DNA from: GAS188 sp963794475
GTDB taxonomy: Bacteria > Pseudomonadota > Alphaproteobacteria > Rhizobiales > Beijerinckiaceae
Direction of reading: 5' to 3'
Assembly: GCA_963794475.1 (NCBI GenBank)
Contig: CAWCDW010000009.1
Coordinates: forward strand, 110,207-174,206
Length of the DNA stretch: 64,000 nucleotides
The position numbers and the translations under genes are program-made. The notes under the pieces are model-generated. The model saw only the letters and a program-made list of their open reading frames with translations, had not been told where the DNA came from and ran no database searches. Position 1 is the first letter of the stretch; every line of letters starts with the position of its first letter. Below, piece after piece: positions 18,262-27,584 of this stretch.

Positions 18262-18861
18262 TTACTGGATTTTCTGATAAGCCTGATCGAAATTGGTGAG
18301 TTGCAGCGGCACGCTAATGTTTTCCTTGGTGAGGTTTTGGAAGCTCACGGCGAGCTTTTTGCCGCCCTTCAGCTCGGCCAGGAGCTCGGGCGAGATCGGC
18401 GTTGCGGCATAGCAGCCTTTAAGATCGCAGGTTTGCAAAGTGAGATTGAGGGGTTTCTTGTCGTCGATCTGTAAAGTGACGCCGGCAGGGAGGAAGAGGC
18501 CGACCGGAATCTGAACCGCAAGGCTCGGCTGATGCGTGTCGGCGGGCACGCGAATGCTCACCGCCGCGACGAGTTGGCCCGTCTTCTGGAGCACCGCGGT
18601 CTGCTCCGCCACGCATTCGAGCGCGCCTTGCCGGCCCTCGCTGGCGCAGCGGGAAATCCACTCGCTGGCGGGGGGCTGGGACGAGCCGTCGGCCGAAGCT
18701 TGCGGAGCAACGACACCGGTAGCGCCTTCCGCCGCCGGCGCGGCTTGCGAGGCGGCCGCGGCGGGCTTCACCGGCGCCTTGGGCTTTGCTTGCGCGAAGG
18801 ATGATGCGACGGACGCCATCAGCAGGCAAACGGATCCGGTCAGGAGAAGGCCCTTCTTCAT
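18262..18861 (-). CDS. Invasion-associated locus B (IalB) family secreted protein
   Basis: A 199-residue exported protein. A signal peptide (MKKGLLLTGSVCLLMASVAS, cleaved near SFAQA) is followed by an alanine/proline-rich linker (about 30-65) and an IalB domain. The domain is recognised by SEWISRCASEG, the paired cysteines in LQTCDLKGCYAA, and the ending LTKENISVPLQLTNF. The family is named for a Bartonella invasion protein but is general in Rhizobiales, where it is a periplasmic or surface protein of unknown function. ATG at 18861 is preceded by AGGTGG; a second ATG at 18876 is less well spaced. It is followed by a hairpin. Confidence 0.85.
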   Translation of the reverse strand: MKKGLLLTGSVCLLMASVASSFAQAKPKAPVKPAAAASQAAPAAEGATGVVAPQASADGSSQPPASEWISRCASEGRQGALECVAEQTAVLQKTGQLVAAVSIRVPADTHQPSLAVQIPVGLFLPAGVTLQIDDKKPLNLTLQTCDLKGCYAATPISPELLAELKGGKKLAVSFQNLTKENISVPLQLTNFDQAYQKIQ

Positions 18862-19152
18862 CAATCCACCTGTCAAGGTTTGAACGCTCTGGCCCGCGCT
18901 TTTCCCGGCAGAGCGGCGTTTGCCACGAGGCCACCGCTAATTGGCTCTTAGCAAAGTTTTGCGCGCCTGCCACTCCCGATCTTGGCGGCCAAGACTCGCC
19001 ATAATTAGCGTCGTGAACGGTCGTTCATCAAAAATCGCGGTGGCGCCGCGGCCTCATGCGCAGGTGCAGACAATCGAGCTCCACTGAGCGGAAGGCATTG
19101 CGTTTCCGGCGGATTGTGCCTGAATAAGGGAGCTGCGACACCGGAGGCTGAA

Positions 19153-20568
19153 ATGACGGCCTTTGACGAAATGACGTTGCCGGACGGGGAGGCGCGCGAG
19201 GTGTATCAACGCCTGGCGCGCTGGCTCGAGGGCGCGTCATCGGCGCTTTTGTCGTCCCGCCGAAGCCAGGCCGAGCTTCTCTTTCGCCGCATCGGCATCA
19301 CCTTCGCCGTCTATGGCGACAAGGATGCGACCGAACGCCTCATCCCCTTCGATCTCGTGCCGCGCATCTTCGCGCGCGAGGAATGGCAAAGGCTCGAGAA
19401 AGGCTTGGTGCAGCGAGTCAAGGCGCTGAACATGTTCCTCGCCGATGTCTACGGCCCGCGCGACATCTTGCGGGCCGGCATCGTGCCTTCCGATCTCGTC
19501 TATCGCAATCCCCATTATCGCCCGGAGATGGTCGGCCACAAGATGCCGCATGGCGTCTATGTCCACATCGCCGGCATCGACATCGTGCGCGTCGACGACA
19601 AGGATTTCTACGTTCTCGAGGACAATGCCCGCACCCCCTCGGGCGTCTCCTACATGCTGGAGAACCGCGAGGTGATGATGCGCCTCTTCCCCGAGCTGTT
19701 CCACGCGCACCGCGTGGCGCCGGTCGAGAACTATCCGGACGCGCTGCTCGCCACCTTGCGCTCGGTCGCGCCGTCGACGGCGAGCGCCGATCCGACGGTC
19801 GTGGTGCTGACGCCGGGCCAGTTCAACTCTGCTTATTACGAGCACTCCTTCCTCGCCGACAAGCTCGGCGTGGAGCTCGTCGAAGGGCGCGATCTTTTCG
19901 TGCGCGACGACGCGGTTTTCATGCGCACCACCGAAGGGCCGCAGCGCGTCGACGTGATCTACCGGCGCGTCGACGATGATTTTCTCGACCCCTTGGCATT
20001 CAGGCCGGATTCGGCGCTCGGGGTACCCGGCCTTTTCGGCGCCTATCTTTCCGGCAATGTCACGCTCGCGAACGCGGTCGGCACCGGCGTCTGCGACGAC
20101 AAGGCGATCTACACTTATATGCCCGAGATCATCCGCTTCTATCTCGGCGAAGAGGCGATCTTGAAGAACGTGCCCACCTGGCGCTGCCGAGAGCCGGAAG
20201 CGCTCACCTATGTGCTCGATCATCTGGGCGAGCTCGTCGTCAAGGAGGTGAACGGTTCGGGAGGCTACGGCATGCTCGTCGGGCCGCACGCCTCCAAGGG
20301 CGAAATCACGAGCTTCGCGGCAAAGCTCAACGACGCGCCGGACAACTTCATCGCCCAGCCGACGCTCGCGTTGTCGACCTGCCCGACCTTTTCCGAGAGC
20401 GGCATCTCGGCGCGACATGTGGATTTTCGGCCTTTCGTCCTCTCGGGCGCGGACGGGGTGCGCGTCGTGCCGGGAGGCCTCACGCGCGTCGCCATGAAGC
20501 CGGGCTCGCTCGTCGTGAATTCGAGCCAGGGCGGAGGCACCAAGGACACCTGGGTGATCGATGGGTGA
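19153..20568 (+). CDS. Circularly permuted ATP-grasp protein (COG2308 type)
   Basis: A 471-residue member of the circularly permuted ATP-grasp family (DUF404/DUF407). Features seen are RNPHYRPEMVG, the ATP-site segment YVLEDNARTPSGVSYMLENR, LGELVVKEVNGSGGYGMLVG (the displaced glycine-rich nucleotide loop) and RHVDFRPFVLSG near the end. Comparative genomics predicts that these proteins form a peptide-ligase system together with alpha-E and transglutaminase-fold partners, and both partners follow here in order. GGAGG precedes the ATG at 19153; a TTG/other start 13 codons upstream is less likely. Product and substrate are unknown. Confidence 0.88.
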   Translation: MTAFDEMTLPDGEAREVYQRLARWLEGASSALLSSRRSQAELLFRRIGITFAVYGDKDATERLIPFDLVPRIFAREEWQRLEKGLVQRVKALNMFLADVYGPRDILRAGIVPSDLVYRNPHYRPEMVGHKMPHGVYVHIAGIDIVRVDDKDFYVLEDNARTPSGVSYMLENREVMMRLFPELFHAHRVAPVENYPDALLATLRSVAPSTASADPTVVVLTPGQFNSAYYEHSFLADKLGVELVEGRDLFVRDDAVFMRTTEGPQRVDVIYRRVDDDFLDPLAFRPDSALGVPGLFGAYLSGNVTLANAVGTGVCDDKAIYTYMPEIIRFYLGEEAILKNVPTWRCREPEALTYVLDHLGELVVKEVNGSGGYGMLVGPHASKGEITSFAAKLNDAPDNFIAQPTLALSTCPTFSESGISARHVDFRPFVLSGADGVRVVPGGLTRVAMKPGSLVVNSSQGGGTKDTWVIDG

Positions 20569-20734
20569 GGCGGCCAGCGCTTTCATGACGGGCGTAGGCG
20601 GCTCGCGCCGCGCTCCCGCCTCGCGGCCTCGGCAGCCGCGGGCGCAAGCGCTCCCTCGTACGCCAGCCATGACTCAGGCGCTCGCTTGGGCAAAGGGCGG
20701 GCGAGCGCCCGGCCCGGCGAGCTGAGCGGCCGGG

Positions 20735-21697
20735 ATGCTGTCGCGCGCCGCCGACAACCTCTTCTGGCTCGCGCGCTATCTCGAGCGCGCCGATTACATC
20801 GCCCGCGTCATCGATGCGACGCAACGCCTCTCGGCCTTGCCGCGGGCCTATGGCGGGGCGGGCAGCGAATGGGAGAGCGCGCTCGAGACGGCGGGCGCGG
20901 CGGATCTTTTCCACGAGCGCGACAAGGAGGCGAAGGCCAATGAGACCGGCGTCGTCGAATTCCTCGTCTTCGATGCGGAGAACCCCTCCTCGATCCGCAA
21001 TTGCATCGATCTGGCGCGCACCAACGCGCGCGCCGTGCGCACCGCGCTCACCATGGAGATGTGGGAGGGCATCAACAGCGCCTGGCTCGAGCTGAAGCGC
21101 TTCGAGGAAAGGCGGGATAAAAGCTGCGTCATGGATCTCGAGGAGCTCGGCCGCTTCCTCGGCTTCGTCAAGCAGACGTCCTTGCATTTCGACGGTTCGT
21201 CGAACCGCACCATGCTGCGCAACGATGCTTATTGGTTCTCGCGCTTGGGGCTTTATGTGGAGCGGGCCGACAACACGGCACGCATCCTCGACGTGAAATA
21301 CCATGTACTTCTGCCGGAAAGCGAGAAGATCGGCGGCTCGCTCGATTATTTCCAATGGACCGCGATCTTGCGCGCCGTTTCGGCGCACACCTCCTATCAT
21401 TGGGTATACCGGCAAGGCATTCAGCCCTGGCTCGTCGCCGATCTCCTGATCTTGCGGCCCGAGATGCCGCGCTCGCTCACCTCCTGTTACGAGAACATCG
21501 TGCGTCATCTTGATTCGCTCGGGCTCTCGCACGGCCGCCAAGGCGCCTCGCAACGCCAGGCGCGCGCCACGCTGGGGGGCCTCGAGAACGAGAAGATCGA
21601 GACCATCTTCCAAAGCGGGCTGCACGAATTCATCCTCGCCTTCATCCAGGACAACACCCGCCTCGGCACCGCCATCGCCGAGCAGTATCTAACATGA
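20735..21697 (+). CDS. Alpha-E domain-containing protein (COG2307)
   Basis: A 320-residue, mostly helical alpha-E family protein, starting MLSRAADNLFWLARYLERAD, the diagnostic opening of the family, with a further RLGLYVERADNTARILDVKY mid-protein. Its biochemical role is unknown. It nearly always sits beside the circularly permuted ATP-grasp gene, as here (166 bases downstream), and is proposed to act with it in a peptide or amide-forming system. The gap to the preceding gene is longer than usual and contains no convincing small gene. The transglutaminase-like gene follows after 22 bases. Confidence 0.87.
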   Translation: MLSRAADNLFWLARYLERADYIARVIDATQRLSALPRAYGGAGSEWESALETAGAADLFHERDKEAKANETGVVEFLVFDAENPSSIRNCIDLARTNARAVRTALTMEMWEGINSAWLELKRFEERRDKSCVMDLEELGRFLGFVKQTSLHFDGSSNRTMLRNDAYWFSRLGLYVERADNTARILDVKYHVLLPESEKIGGSLDYFQWTAILRAVSAHTSYHWVYRQGIQPWLVADLLILRPEMPRSLTSCYENIVRHLDSLGLSHGRQGASQRQARATLGGLENEKIETIFQSGLHEFILAFIQDNTRLGTAIAEQYLT

Positions 21698-21719
21698 AGC
21701 CCTCACCGACCCCCGCGCC

Positions 21720-22538
21720 ATGCGCCTGAGCATCCGCCATGAGACGCGCCACCATTTCACGCCCGCCGCGAAATCGGTGATCCAGACCTTGCGGCTCACG
21801 CCGCGCAACCACGAAGGCCAGCACGTGGTGCATTGGCGCATCGACACGGATGTGGAGTGTCGTCTCAAAGCTTCGCAAGATGCCTTCGGCAACGTCGTGC
21901 ACGGCTTCAGCGCCTCCGGCCCTCATGAGGCGGTGGCGGTGACGGCGGTCGGCGAGGTCGACACCTTCGACACGCGCGGCGTGGTGAACGGCGCGGTCGA
22001 GCGCTTTCCACCTGAGCTTTACCTGCGCCCGACTGGCTTGACGCCCGCGAGCGCGGCGCGAGGGGCCTTGGCCGAAGCCCCGTCGGTCGCCGACGAGAAG
22101 GGGACGCTCGATCGGCTGCATGCACTTTTGCGGGCTTTGTCCCCCGCGCCTTCGGCGCGCGGTCGGCAGCGGCAAGAGAGCGGATCGCAATCGCAAATCG
22201 GCGAAAGCGAGGAACGGGGCGCGGAGGCCTCCGCGCATCTCTTCATCGCTTGCGCACGCGCGCTCGAGATTCCGGCGCGCTACGTCGCGGGCTATCGCCT
22301 CGACGAGACGGGCACGCTGCCCGGCGCGATGCATGGCTGGGCCGAGGGCTTCGTTCCGGGGCTCGGCTGGGTCGGCTTCGATGCCAGCGACGGCATCTGT
22401 CCCGATGAGCGCTATGTGCGCGTCGCCATCGGGCTCGATTCGCTCGGTGCGCGAGCGGTCCGCTCGGCTCATGCGGGGGGCGGCGAGCCGGTGGTCAAGG
22501 TCAAGCTCGCCGTGACCGAGTGCCGCGCGCGCTTCTAG
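21720..22538 (+). CDS. Transglutaminase-like protein lacking the catalytic cysteine
   Basis: A 272-residue protein with the N-terminal beta domain found in bacterial transglutaminase-like proteins (residues 1-100, LSIRHETRHHF) and a transglutaminase core (about 150-245). The histidine (GAMHGWAEGFVPG) and aspartate (GWVGFDASDG) of the triad are present. The usual GVCQDFAH is GAEASAH (residues after EERGAEAS), so the nucleophilic cysteine is alanine. A cysteine seven residues further on (FIACARAL) is not in the normal position. A glutamine/serine-rich insertion (RQRQESGSQSQIGES) precedes it. The gene ends the ATP-grasp/alpha-E/transglutaminase trio. The Anbu-type peptidase gene seen in some relatives is absent. 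Confidence 0.85.
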   Translation: MRLSIRHETRHHFTPAAKSVIQTLRLTPRNHEGQHVVHWRIDTDVECRLKASQDAFGNVVHGFSASGPHEAVAVTAVGEVDTFDTRGVVNGAVERFPPELYLRPTGLTPASAARGALAEAPSVADEKGTLDRLHALLRALSPAPSARGRQRQESGSQSQIGESEERGAEASAHLFIACARALEIPARYVAGYRLDETGTLPGAMHGWAEGFVPGLGWVGFDASDGICPDERYVRVAIGLDSLGARAVRSAHAGGGEPVVKVKLAVTECRARF

Positions 22539-22662
22539 CGGGGCGGCAGGACGCAGGGCGCTCACACAATGTCGTGAGAAGCGCAAATCCATGGCGAGCT
22601 CGTCTTGCCGGCGCGTGAACGGATGTATTTGAGTTGCCGCCGAAGAATTTCGGAGGTGGTTC

Positions 22663-23755
22663 ATGCGTATCCTTCGCCGTATCGCGGCAGGCTTGTTCGC
22701 GGAAGCCTTGCTGGTCGCGGCGATCAGCGCCGCGGCCCTTGCCGTCGGGTCGCCCGCTGCCTTGGCGCAAAGCCCGGAGCCTGCCGCGCGCGAGGTCCCG
22801 GCGCGCAATCTCAGCGTGCCCACGACCGTGAGCCCGCAAATGCAAAGGATCGTCAACGGGCCCTTGCGGGCGAATTGGGATCTTCTGCCGAAGACGGGCG
22901 AGGAATGGAAAGCGCTCGCGGATGCCGGCGCGGCGGCGACGATGAAGAACCTTCCCGCGTGGCGCGAGCATCTTCACGTCAAGGTCGAGCCCGCCGTCAT
23001 GGACGGCGTCAAGGTCTTCTGGGTGACGCCCGAGGTCGTGGCGCCGGAAAATCGCGACCGCCTGCTCGTCCATGTGCATGGCGGCTGCTATGTCTTCAGC
23101 CCCGGCGAGGCGGCGACCGCCGAAGCCATTCTCATGGCCGGCTTCGGGCACATCAAGGTCGTCTCCGTCGATTACCGCATGCCGCCCGAGGCTTATTTCC
23201 CCGCCGCGCTCGACGACGCCATGACCGTCTACAAGGCCGGTACTGAAGACGACGGATCCGAAACATGTCGGCTTCATCGGCACTTCGGCGGGCGGCGCCC
23301 TGACGCTCGAGATGGCGCTGCGCGCCAAGGCGCTCAACCTGCCGCTCCCCGGCGCGATCGCCTCGGGCACACCCATGTCGGACGTGACCAAGACCGGCGA
23401 TACGTTCCACACCAATGAGATGGTGGACAATGTGCTCGTCTCGACGAGCGGCTTTTGCGACGCCGCCGCTTCTTTCTACGCCCATGGGCATGATCTTGCC
23501 GATCCCTTGCTCTCGCCCGTCAATGGCGACATGCATGGTTTCCCCCCGACGATCCTCACGAGCGGCACGCGCGATCTTCTCTTGAGCAACACGGTGCGCG
23601 TGCATCGCAAGCTCCGCAACGCCGGGGTGGAGGCGTTCTTGCAGGTATTCGAAGCGCAAGCCCATGCGGAATATTTGCGCGACGACACCGCGCCGGAGAC
23701 GAAGGAAGCTTTCGACGAGATCGCCGGCTTCCTCGACAAGCATCTGGCGAAATAG
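22663..23755 (+). pseudogene. Secreted alpha/beta hydrolase, frameshifted
   Basis: The first frame encodes a signal peptide (MRILRRIAAGLFAEALLVAA, to about ALAQS) and the N-terminal half of an HSL-type esterase with the oxyanion motif HVHGGCYVFSPG. It derails after MTVYKAG. A second frame carries the nucleophile elbow GTSAGGALTL, then TSGTRDLLLSN (acid) and AQAHAEYLR (histidine region). Deleting one G from the GG at 23239-23240 restores KAVLKTTDPKHVGFIGTSAGG and gives a 363-residue protein. The triad region is complete downstream, so this is a recent mutation or a sequencing error. The substrate is probably a short-chain ester; nothing in the context narrows it. Confidence 0.82.
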
Positions 23756-23941
23756 GGACGCACGCCTTTAGCGAGGCCGGGGCTGATTTTGCTTCAAAAA
23801 CCTGCCGAGCGCATGTGCGTGCGCTGAAGGCAGGGCTCCGCTGCGATTTTGTGGGGGCTTTCCGCGCAATCGTGATTTGAGACGGGCGGGGTCGCGACCT
23901 ATCTAGCTTGCGGCGACGACTCTCATTTCAAGGAATCGATC

Positions 23942-24703
23942 ATGGTAGATTTGTTTTCAATGGCGCCGGGGCGTCGCGAAATCCTCAAAGCCATGCTCGG
24001 CGGCACTGTGCTCGGCGCGTTTTCAGCGGCGCCTTTCGCCGCGCTCGCGCAAACCATGGCGGGCGAGAAGATGAAGATCGCCACGATCGGCGCCGGCCGC
24101 GAGGGGGGCACGCTCGGCACCTTGTTCGCGAAGGCCGGCCACCCCGTGATGTTCTCCTCGCGCAAGCCCGAGGAGCTCAAGGATCTGGTCGCGAGCGCCG
24201 GCCCGACGGCGCGCGCCGGCACGGTCGCCGAGGCGGTCGAATTCGGCGAGGTCGTGCTGCTCGTCGTCCCTTATGGCGCGGTCGAGCAGATCGGCAAGGA
24301 TCACGGCAAGGCGCTCGCGGCGAAGCCGCTCGTTATCGACGTCTCGAACCCGATCGCACGCCGCGACGGCGACGATCTCGTGAAATCGGTGGAGCAGCAG
24401 GGCGGCGCGGGCCTCGTCACGGCGAAGCTCGTCCCCGGCGTGCATCTCGTGCGCGCCTTCAACGCCATCAACTTCGCGGCACTCTCGAAAGACGCCAATC
24501 GGGCAGGCGAGCCGCTCGGCATTCCGATGGCGGGCGAAGACCAGAAGGCGATCGAGCTCGCGAGCCGCCTGATCAAGGAGATCGGCTTCGAGCCGGTGCT
24601 CGTCGGCGGCCTCGAGAAAGGCAAGTATCTCGTTCCGGGAACGCCGCTTGGCGGCGAGCATACGCCGGCCGAGATTCGCGAGATCGCCGCGAAGCTCGCG
24701 TGA
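23942..24703 (+). CDS. Exported NADPH-dependent F420 reductase-like oxidoreductase
   Basis: A 253-residue protein with a twin-arginine-type leader (GRREILKAMLGGTVLGAF, ending near ALAQTMA). A Rossmann domain of the NADP-dependent F420 reductase family follows: MKIATIGAGREGGTLGTLFA with GxGxxG, SSRKPEEL after strand two, and FNAINFAAL in the catalytic half. F420 reductase relatives transfer hydride between NADP(H) and F420 or act on unknown substrates. Export to the periplasm is odd for a free-NADP enzyme and hints at a tightly bound cofactor. AAGGAA lies a few bases before the ATG. The transporter gene follows by 22 bases on the same strand. Confidence 0.75.
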   Translation: MVDLFSMAPGRREILKAMLGGTVLGAFSAAPFAALAQTMAGEKMKIATIGAGREGGTLGTLFAKAGHPVMFSSRKPEELKDLVASAGPTARAGTVAEAVEFGEVVLLVVPYGAVEQIGKDHGKALAAKPLVIDVSNPIARRDGDDLVKSVEQQGGAGLVTAKLVPGVHLVRAFNAINFAALSKDANRAGEPLGIPMAGEDQKAIELASRLIKEIGFEPVLVGGLEKGKYLVPGTPLGGEHTPAEIREIAAKLA

Positions 24704-24725
24704 GCCGCGACATGAGAGGTCGACG

Positions 24726-26072
24726 ATGACCTCGATCGATCCGCCGACCGCCGTCGCGCCGCCTCCCGCGGGCGCCGCTTACCGGTTGCTGCAACGGCTC
24801 GTCGCGGTGCGGCCCGAGGAAGTGCGCGCCGTTTCCTGGTGCTGGCTCTACATTTTCGCGGTGCTGTCCTCCTATTACATCATGCGCCCGATCCGCGATC
24901 AGATGGGGATCGCGGGCGGCGTGAAGAATTTGCCCTGGTTGTTCCTCGGCACGCTCGCCGGCATGGTGCTCGTCAATCTCCCCTTCGCCTATCTGGTGAA
25001 GAAGCTGCCGCGCAGCCGCTTCATCCCGCTCACCTACCGGTTCTTCGCGGCCAACATCCTGCTGTTCGCCGTGGCCCTGCATCTCGCGGGCCCCGAAGAG
25101 ACGATCTGGGTCGGCCGAATCTTCTTCATCTGGGTGTCGGTCTACAATCTCTTCGTCGTCTCGGTGTTCTGGCAGCTCAACGTCGATCTCTTCAGCCCCG
25201 AGCAAGGCAAACGCCTCTTCGGCTTCATCGCCGCCGGCGCCACTCTCGGCGCGCTCTTCGGCTCCTCGATCACCGCGACGCTGGCGCTTTATGTGTCGCC
25301 CACTTTTCTGTTGATAGGGGCCGCCCTGCTTTTGGAGGCGGCGGTGTTCGCGGTTTCGCGCCTCGCCAAGCTGTCGCCAAGCTTGCGTCAGACCGAGAGC
25401 GAGAAGGCCAAAAATGAGAAGCGGAAAGGCGACGAGCGACCGGTCGGCGGTTCCGTGTTCGCGGGCATGCTGCACGCACTCGGCTCGCCCTACCTCCTGA
25501 GTGTCGGGGCGTTTCTCCTCCTCTATTCCATGACATCGACTTTCGCGTATTTTCAGCAGCAAGACATCGTCAGCCTGAGCATCAAGGAGCGCGGCGCACA
25601 GACCGCCTTCCTCGCTTCGATCGATGTCGGCGTCAATTCGCTCGCCCTCCTGGTTCAGCTTTTCCTCACCGGTCGCGTCGTCGCGACGCTTGGCGTGTCG
25701 CTTGCGCTCGCGCTCTTGCCGGCCTTGACCATGGTGGGTTTCGCCGGGCTCGCGCTCGCACCGAGCCTTGGCATGGTCGCCCTGTTCCAGGTGATCAGAA
25801 GGGCGACGGATTACGCCATCACACGCCCGGTGCGCGAGGTGATCTACACGGTCGTGTCGCGCGAGGACCGCTACAAGGCGAAGGGGTTCATCGACACCTT
25901 CGTCTACCGCGTGGGCGATCAGGTCGGCGCCTGGTCCGCCCCGCTCCTGATGGGGCTGAGCTTGTGGGCCGCGCCCTTGGCCGCTATCGCAATCGCGGCA
26001 GTTTGGCTCGTCAACGGGCTCTGGCTCGGCCGGCGCCAGCAGGCGCTCGAGGCCGCGGGGCCGCGCGGTTGA
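24726..26072 (+). CDS. NTP/NDP exchange transporter-like membrane protein
   Basis: A 448-residue integral membrane protein with about eleven to twelve hydrophobic segments and a charged central loop (SLRQTESEKAKNEKRKGDER, about residue 225-245). The opening SWCWLYIFAVLSSYYIMRPI, followed by RDQMGIAGG, and the later RRATDYAITRPVREVIYTVV, are characteristic of free-living bacterial relatives of the ATP/ADP translocase family. The classical members exchange nucleotides in obligate intracellular bacteria; most free-living homologues have no known substrate. GAGAGGT precedes the ATG at 24726. An upstream in-frame ATG (24648) would overlap the preceding gene. It may form an operon with 23942-24703. 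Confidence 0.82.
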   Translation: MTSIDPPTAVAPPPAGAAYRLLQRLVAVRPEEVRAVSWCWLYIFAVLSSYYIMRPIRDQMGIAGGVKNLPWLFLGTLAGMVLVNLPFAYLVKKLPRSRFIPLTYRFFAANILLFAVALHLAGPEETIWVGRIFFIWVSVYNLFVVSVFWQLNVDLFSPEQGKRLFGFIAAGATLGALFGSSITATLALYVSPTFLLIGAALLLEAAVFAVSRLAKLSPSLRQTESEKAKNEKRKGDERPVGGSVFAGMLHALGSPYLLSVGAFLLLYSMTSTFAYFQQQDIVSLSIKERGAQTAFLASIDVGVNSLALLVQLFLTGRVVATLGVSLALALLPALTMVGFAGLALAPSLGMVALFQVIRRATDYAITRPVREVIYTVVSREDRYKAKGFIDTFVYRVGDQVGAWSAPLLMGLSLWAAPLAAIAIAAVWLVNGLWLGRRQQALEAAGPRG

Positions 26073-26216
26073 GCTCGCGCGGGGGATGGCTGGCAAGATC
26101 ATTTTGCGGTTTCTCGGGCAATCACCCTTGCCCCGCCTCAATCGCGCCCATGATCTCGAAGTTGCGGCGCGGTGCCCGATCCTCTAATCTCGCCGGCCTT
26201 GCCTGAGCTTCCGGTC

Positions 26217-26290
26217 GCGGGCGTAGTTCAATGGCAGAACGGCAGCTTCCCAAGCTGCATACGAGGGTTCGATTCCCTTCGCCCGCTCCA
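26217..26290 (+). tRNA. tRNA-Gly (anticodon CCC)
   Basis: A 74-base cloverleaf with encoded CCA. The acceptor stem GCGGGCG (26217-26223) pairs with CGCCCGC (26280-26286); discriminator T, then CCA at 26288-26290. The anticodon arm is GCAGC-TTCCCAA-GCTGC, giving CCC for glycine. The T loop TTCGATT is standard. It stands alone between the NTP-exchanger-like gene and a convergent MFS gene; no integrase or attachment-site repeat was noticed beside it. Confidence 0.95.
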
Positions 26291-26340
26291 GATTTTCCCG
26301 ACCTACAAGCGACGGTGCCGCCTCCGGAGCGACGACGCGG

Positions 26341-27540
26341 TCAAGAGACGGCGCTCGATGGCCGGCTGGCGACGCTTTGCGCGATCGCACCATCATTTGC
26401 GAGCCATTCGAAGAGCCACAAGGCCGGGCAGCACATGATCAGCATGAGAGCGCCGAGGTCGAAGGTGGCGCGAGCGGTTCCCGCGAAGGTGGCCGCATAC
26501 CCGCCGATCACGGGCCCAAGGACCGCGATCAGATAGAAGAGCGTGAAGAAAACCCCCATGCCGATGGCACGGGTCTCGGGCACGAGCACGCGGCTCGGCA
26601 AGCTCATGATCGGCCCGGCCGAGAGCCCGCTCACGAGGCCAAGCGCAGCGAAAGCCAACACGACCGCGTCGGCACGCGCCGTGACCAGGAGCATCGTTGC
26701 AAAAACAAGCAATCCGCCGACGAGAACAAGGCGATGCCGCCCGGTTCGATCGGCCAGCAAGCCCCCCATCGGAACCGAGAGAGCCACCAGCCAGAGCGTG
26801 AGGCTCGTCACGGAGCTCGCGCCCTGCACGTTCCACCCGCGCTCGGCAAGCATCGAAGGCCCGAAGCTGAAAACCATGGCGATGGCGCCATTGTAGAGAC
26901 CCCAGATCAGCCCGGCCACGATCACGGCGAGCAAGGTCGTGCCGCCGGGCCTGGCGGCGCTTGCCGGGCCGGCCGTTTGTGCGGCTGGTGGCGCTCGATA
27001 GAGCCCGGCCAGCGCAACCATTCCAAGGGCGACGAGCGCGCTCGTGAATAAAAAGGCCGACGAGACGCCGCCGCTCCCCGCGATGGGAGGCAGCAGGATC
27101 AAGGCCATGGCGATGCCGACCGGCCAGGAATTGACGAAGATCGCCATTGCGGTCGCGATCTCTCTGCCCGCAAACCAATCCGTGACCATCTTCGACATCA
27201 GCACATTCAGCAGCACGCCGCCTATTCCGGCGAGGAACCGACCGAGGAGCTCGACGTGCCACGTGTGGGAAAGGGCCATGACGAGGCCGCCCACGGTCAT
27301 CAGCGCGAGGCCCGTCATGACGACGAGCTTGTCGCCATAGCGCTTGCCGATGGCGCCTCCCGGCAAGGCCAAGACAAGGCCCGGCGAAAGATAGAGGCCG
27401 ATCAACAGGCCAATATCGGCAATGCCGACATCGAGGTCATGACGGAGCATCGGCGCCAGCGCCGCGACGCTTTGAAACTGTAGCGCCATCGCGGTCCTCA
27501 CCGCGAACAGCAGCGCCAGCACCTTCCAGCGGTCGAGCAT
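26341..27540 (-). CDS. MFS transporter (cyanate/NNP-like)
   Basis: A 399-residue major facilitator with about twelve membrane segments. Family signs are LPGGAIGKRYGDKLVVMTG after the second helix and GGLLADRTGRHRLVLVGG after the eighth, the paired MFS signature loops. It is most like the CynX/NNP-type anion and metabolite transporters; the substrate is not assignable. ATG at 27540 is chosen because GGAGA lies about ten bases upstream; an ATG five codons earlier is possible. A much longer frame upstream runs over the HigA remnant and lacks membrane character. It converges with the tRNA gene. Confidence 0.83.
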   Translation of the reverse strand: MLDRWKVLALLFAVRTAMALQFQSVAALAPMLRHDLDVGIADIGLLIGLYLSPGLVLALPGGAIGKRYGDKLVVMTGLALMTVGGLVMALSHTWHVELLGRFLAGIGGVLLNVLMSKMVTDWFAGREIATAMAIFVNSWPVGIAMALILLPPIAGSGGVSSAFLFTSALVALGMVALAGLYRAPPAAQTAGPASAARPGGTTLLAVIVAGLIWGLYNGAIAMVFSFGPSMLAERGWNVQGASSVTSLTLWLVALSVPMGGLLADRTGRHRLVLVGGLLVFATMLLVTARADAVVLAFAALGLVSGLSAGPIMSLPSRVLVPETRAIGMGVFFTLFYLIAVLGPVIGGYAATFAGTARATFDLGALMLIMCCPALWLFEWLANDGAIAQSVASRPSSAVS

Positions 27541-27584
27541 GGGCGATCTCCACATGTCCTCGAAGCATGATTCGCAGGGAAAAG

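Noticed and set aside
26217..26290. tRNA-Gly as an integration site for a mobile element
   Set aside because: No integrase gene and no direct repeat of the tRNA 3' end was noticed nearby.
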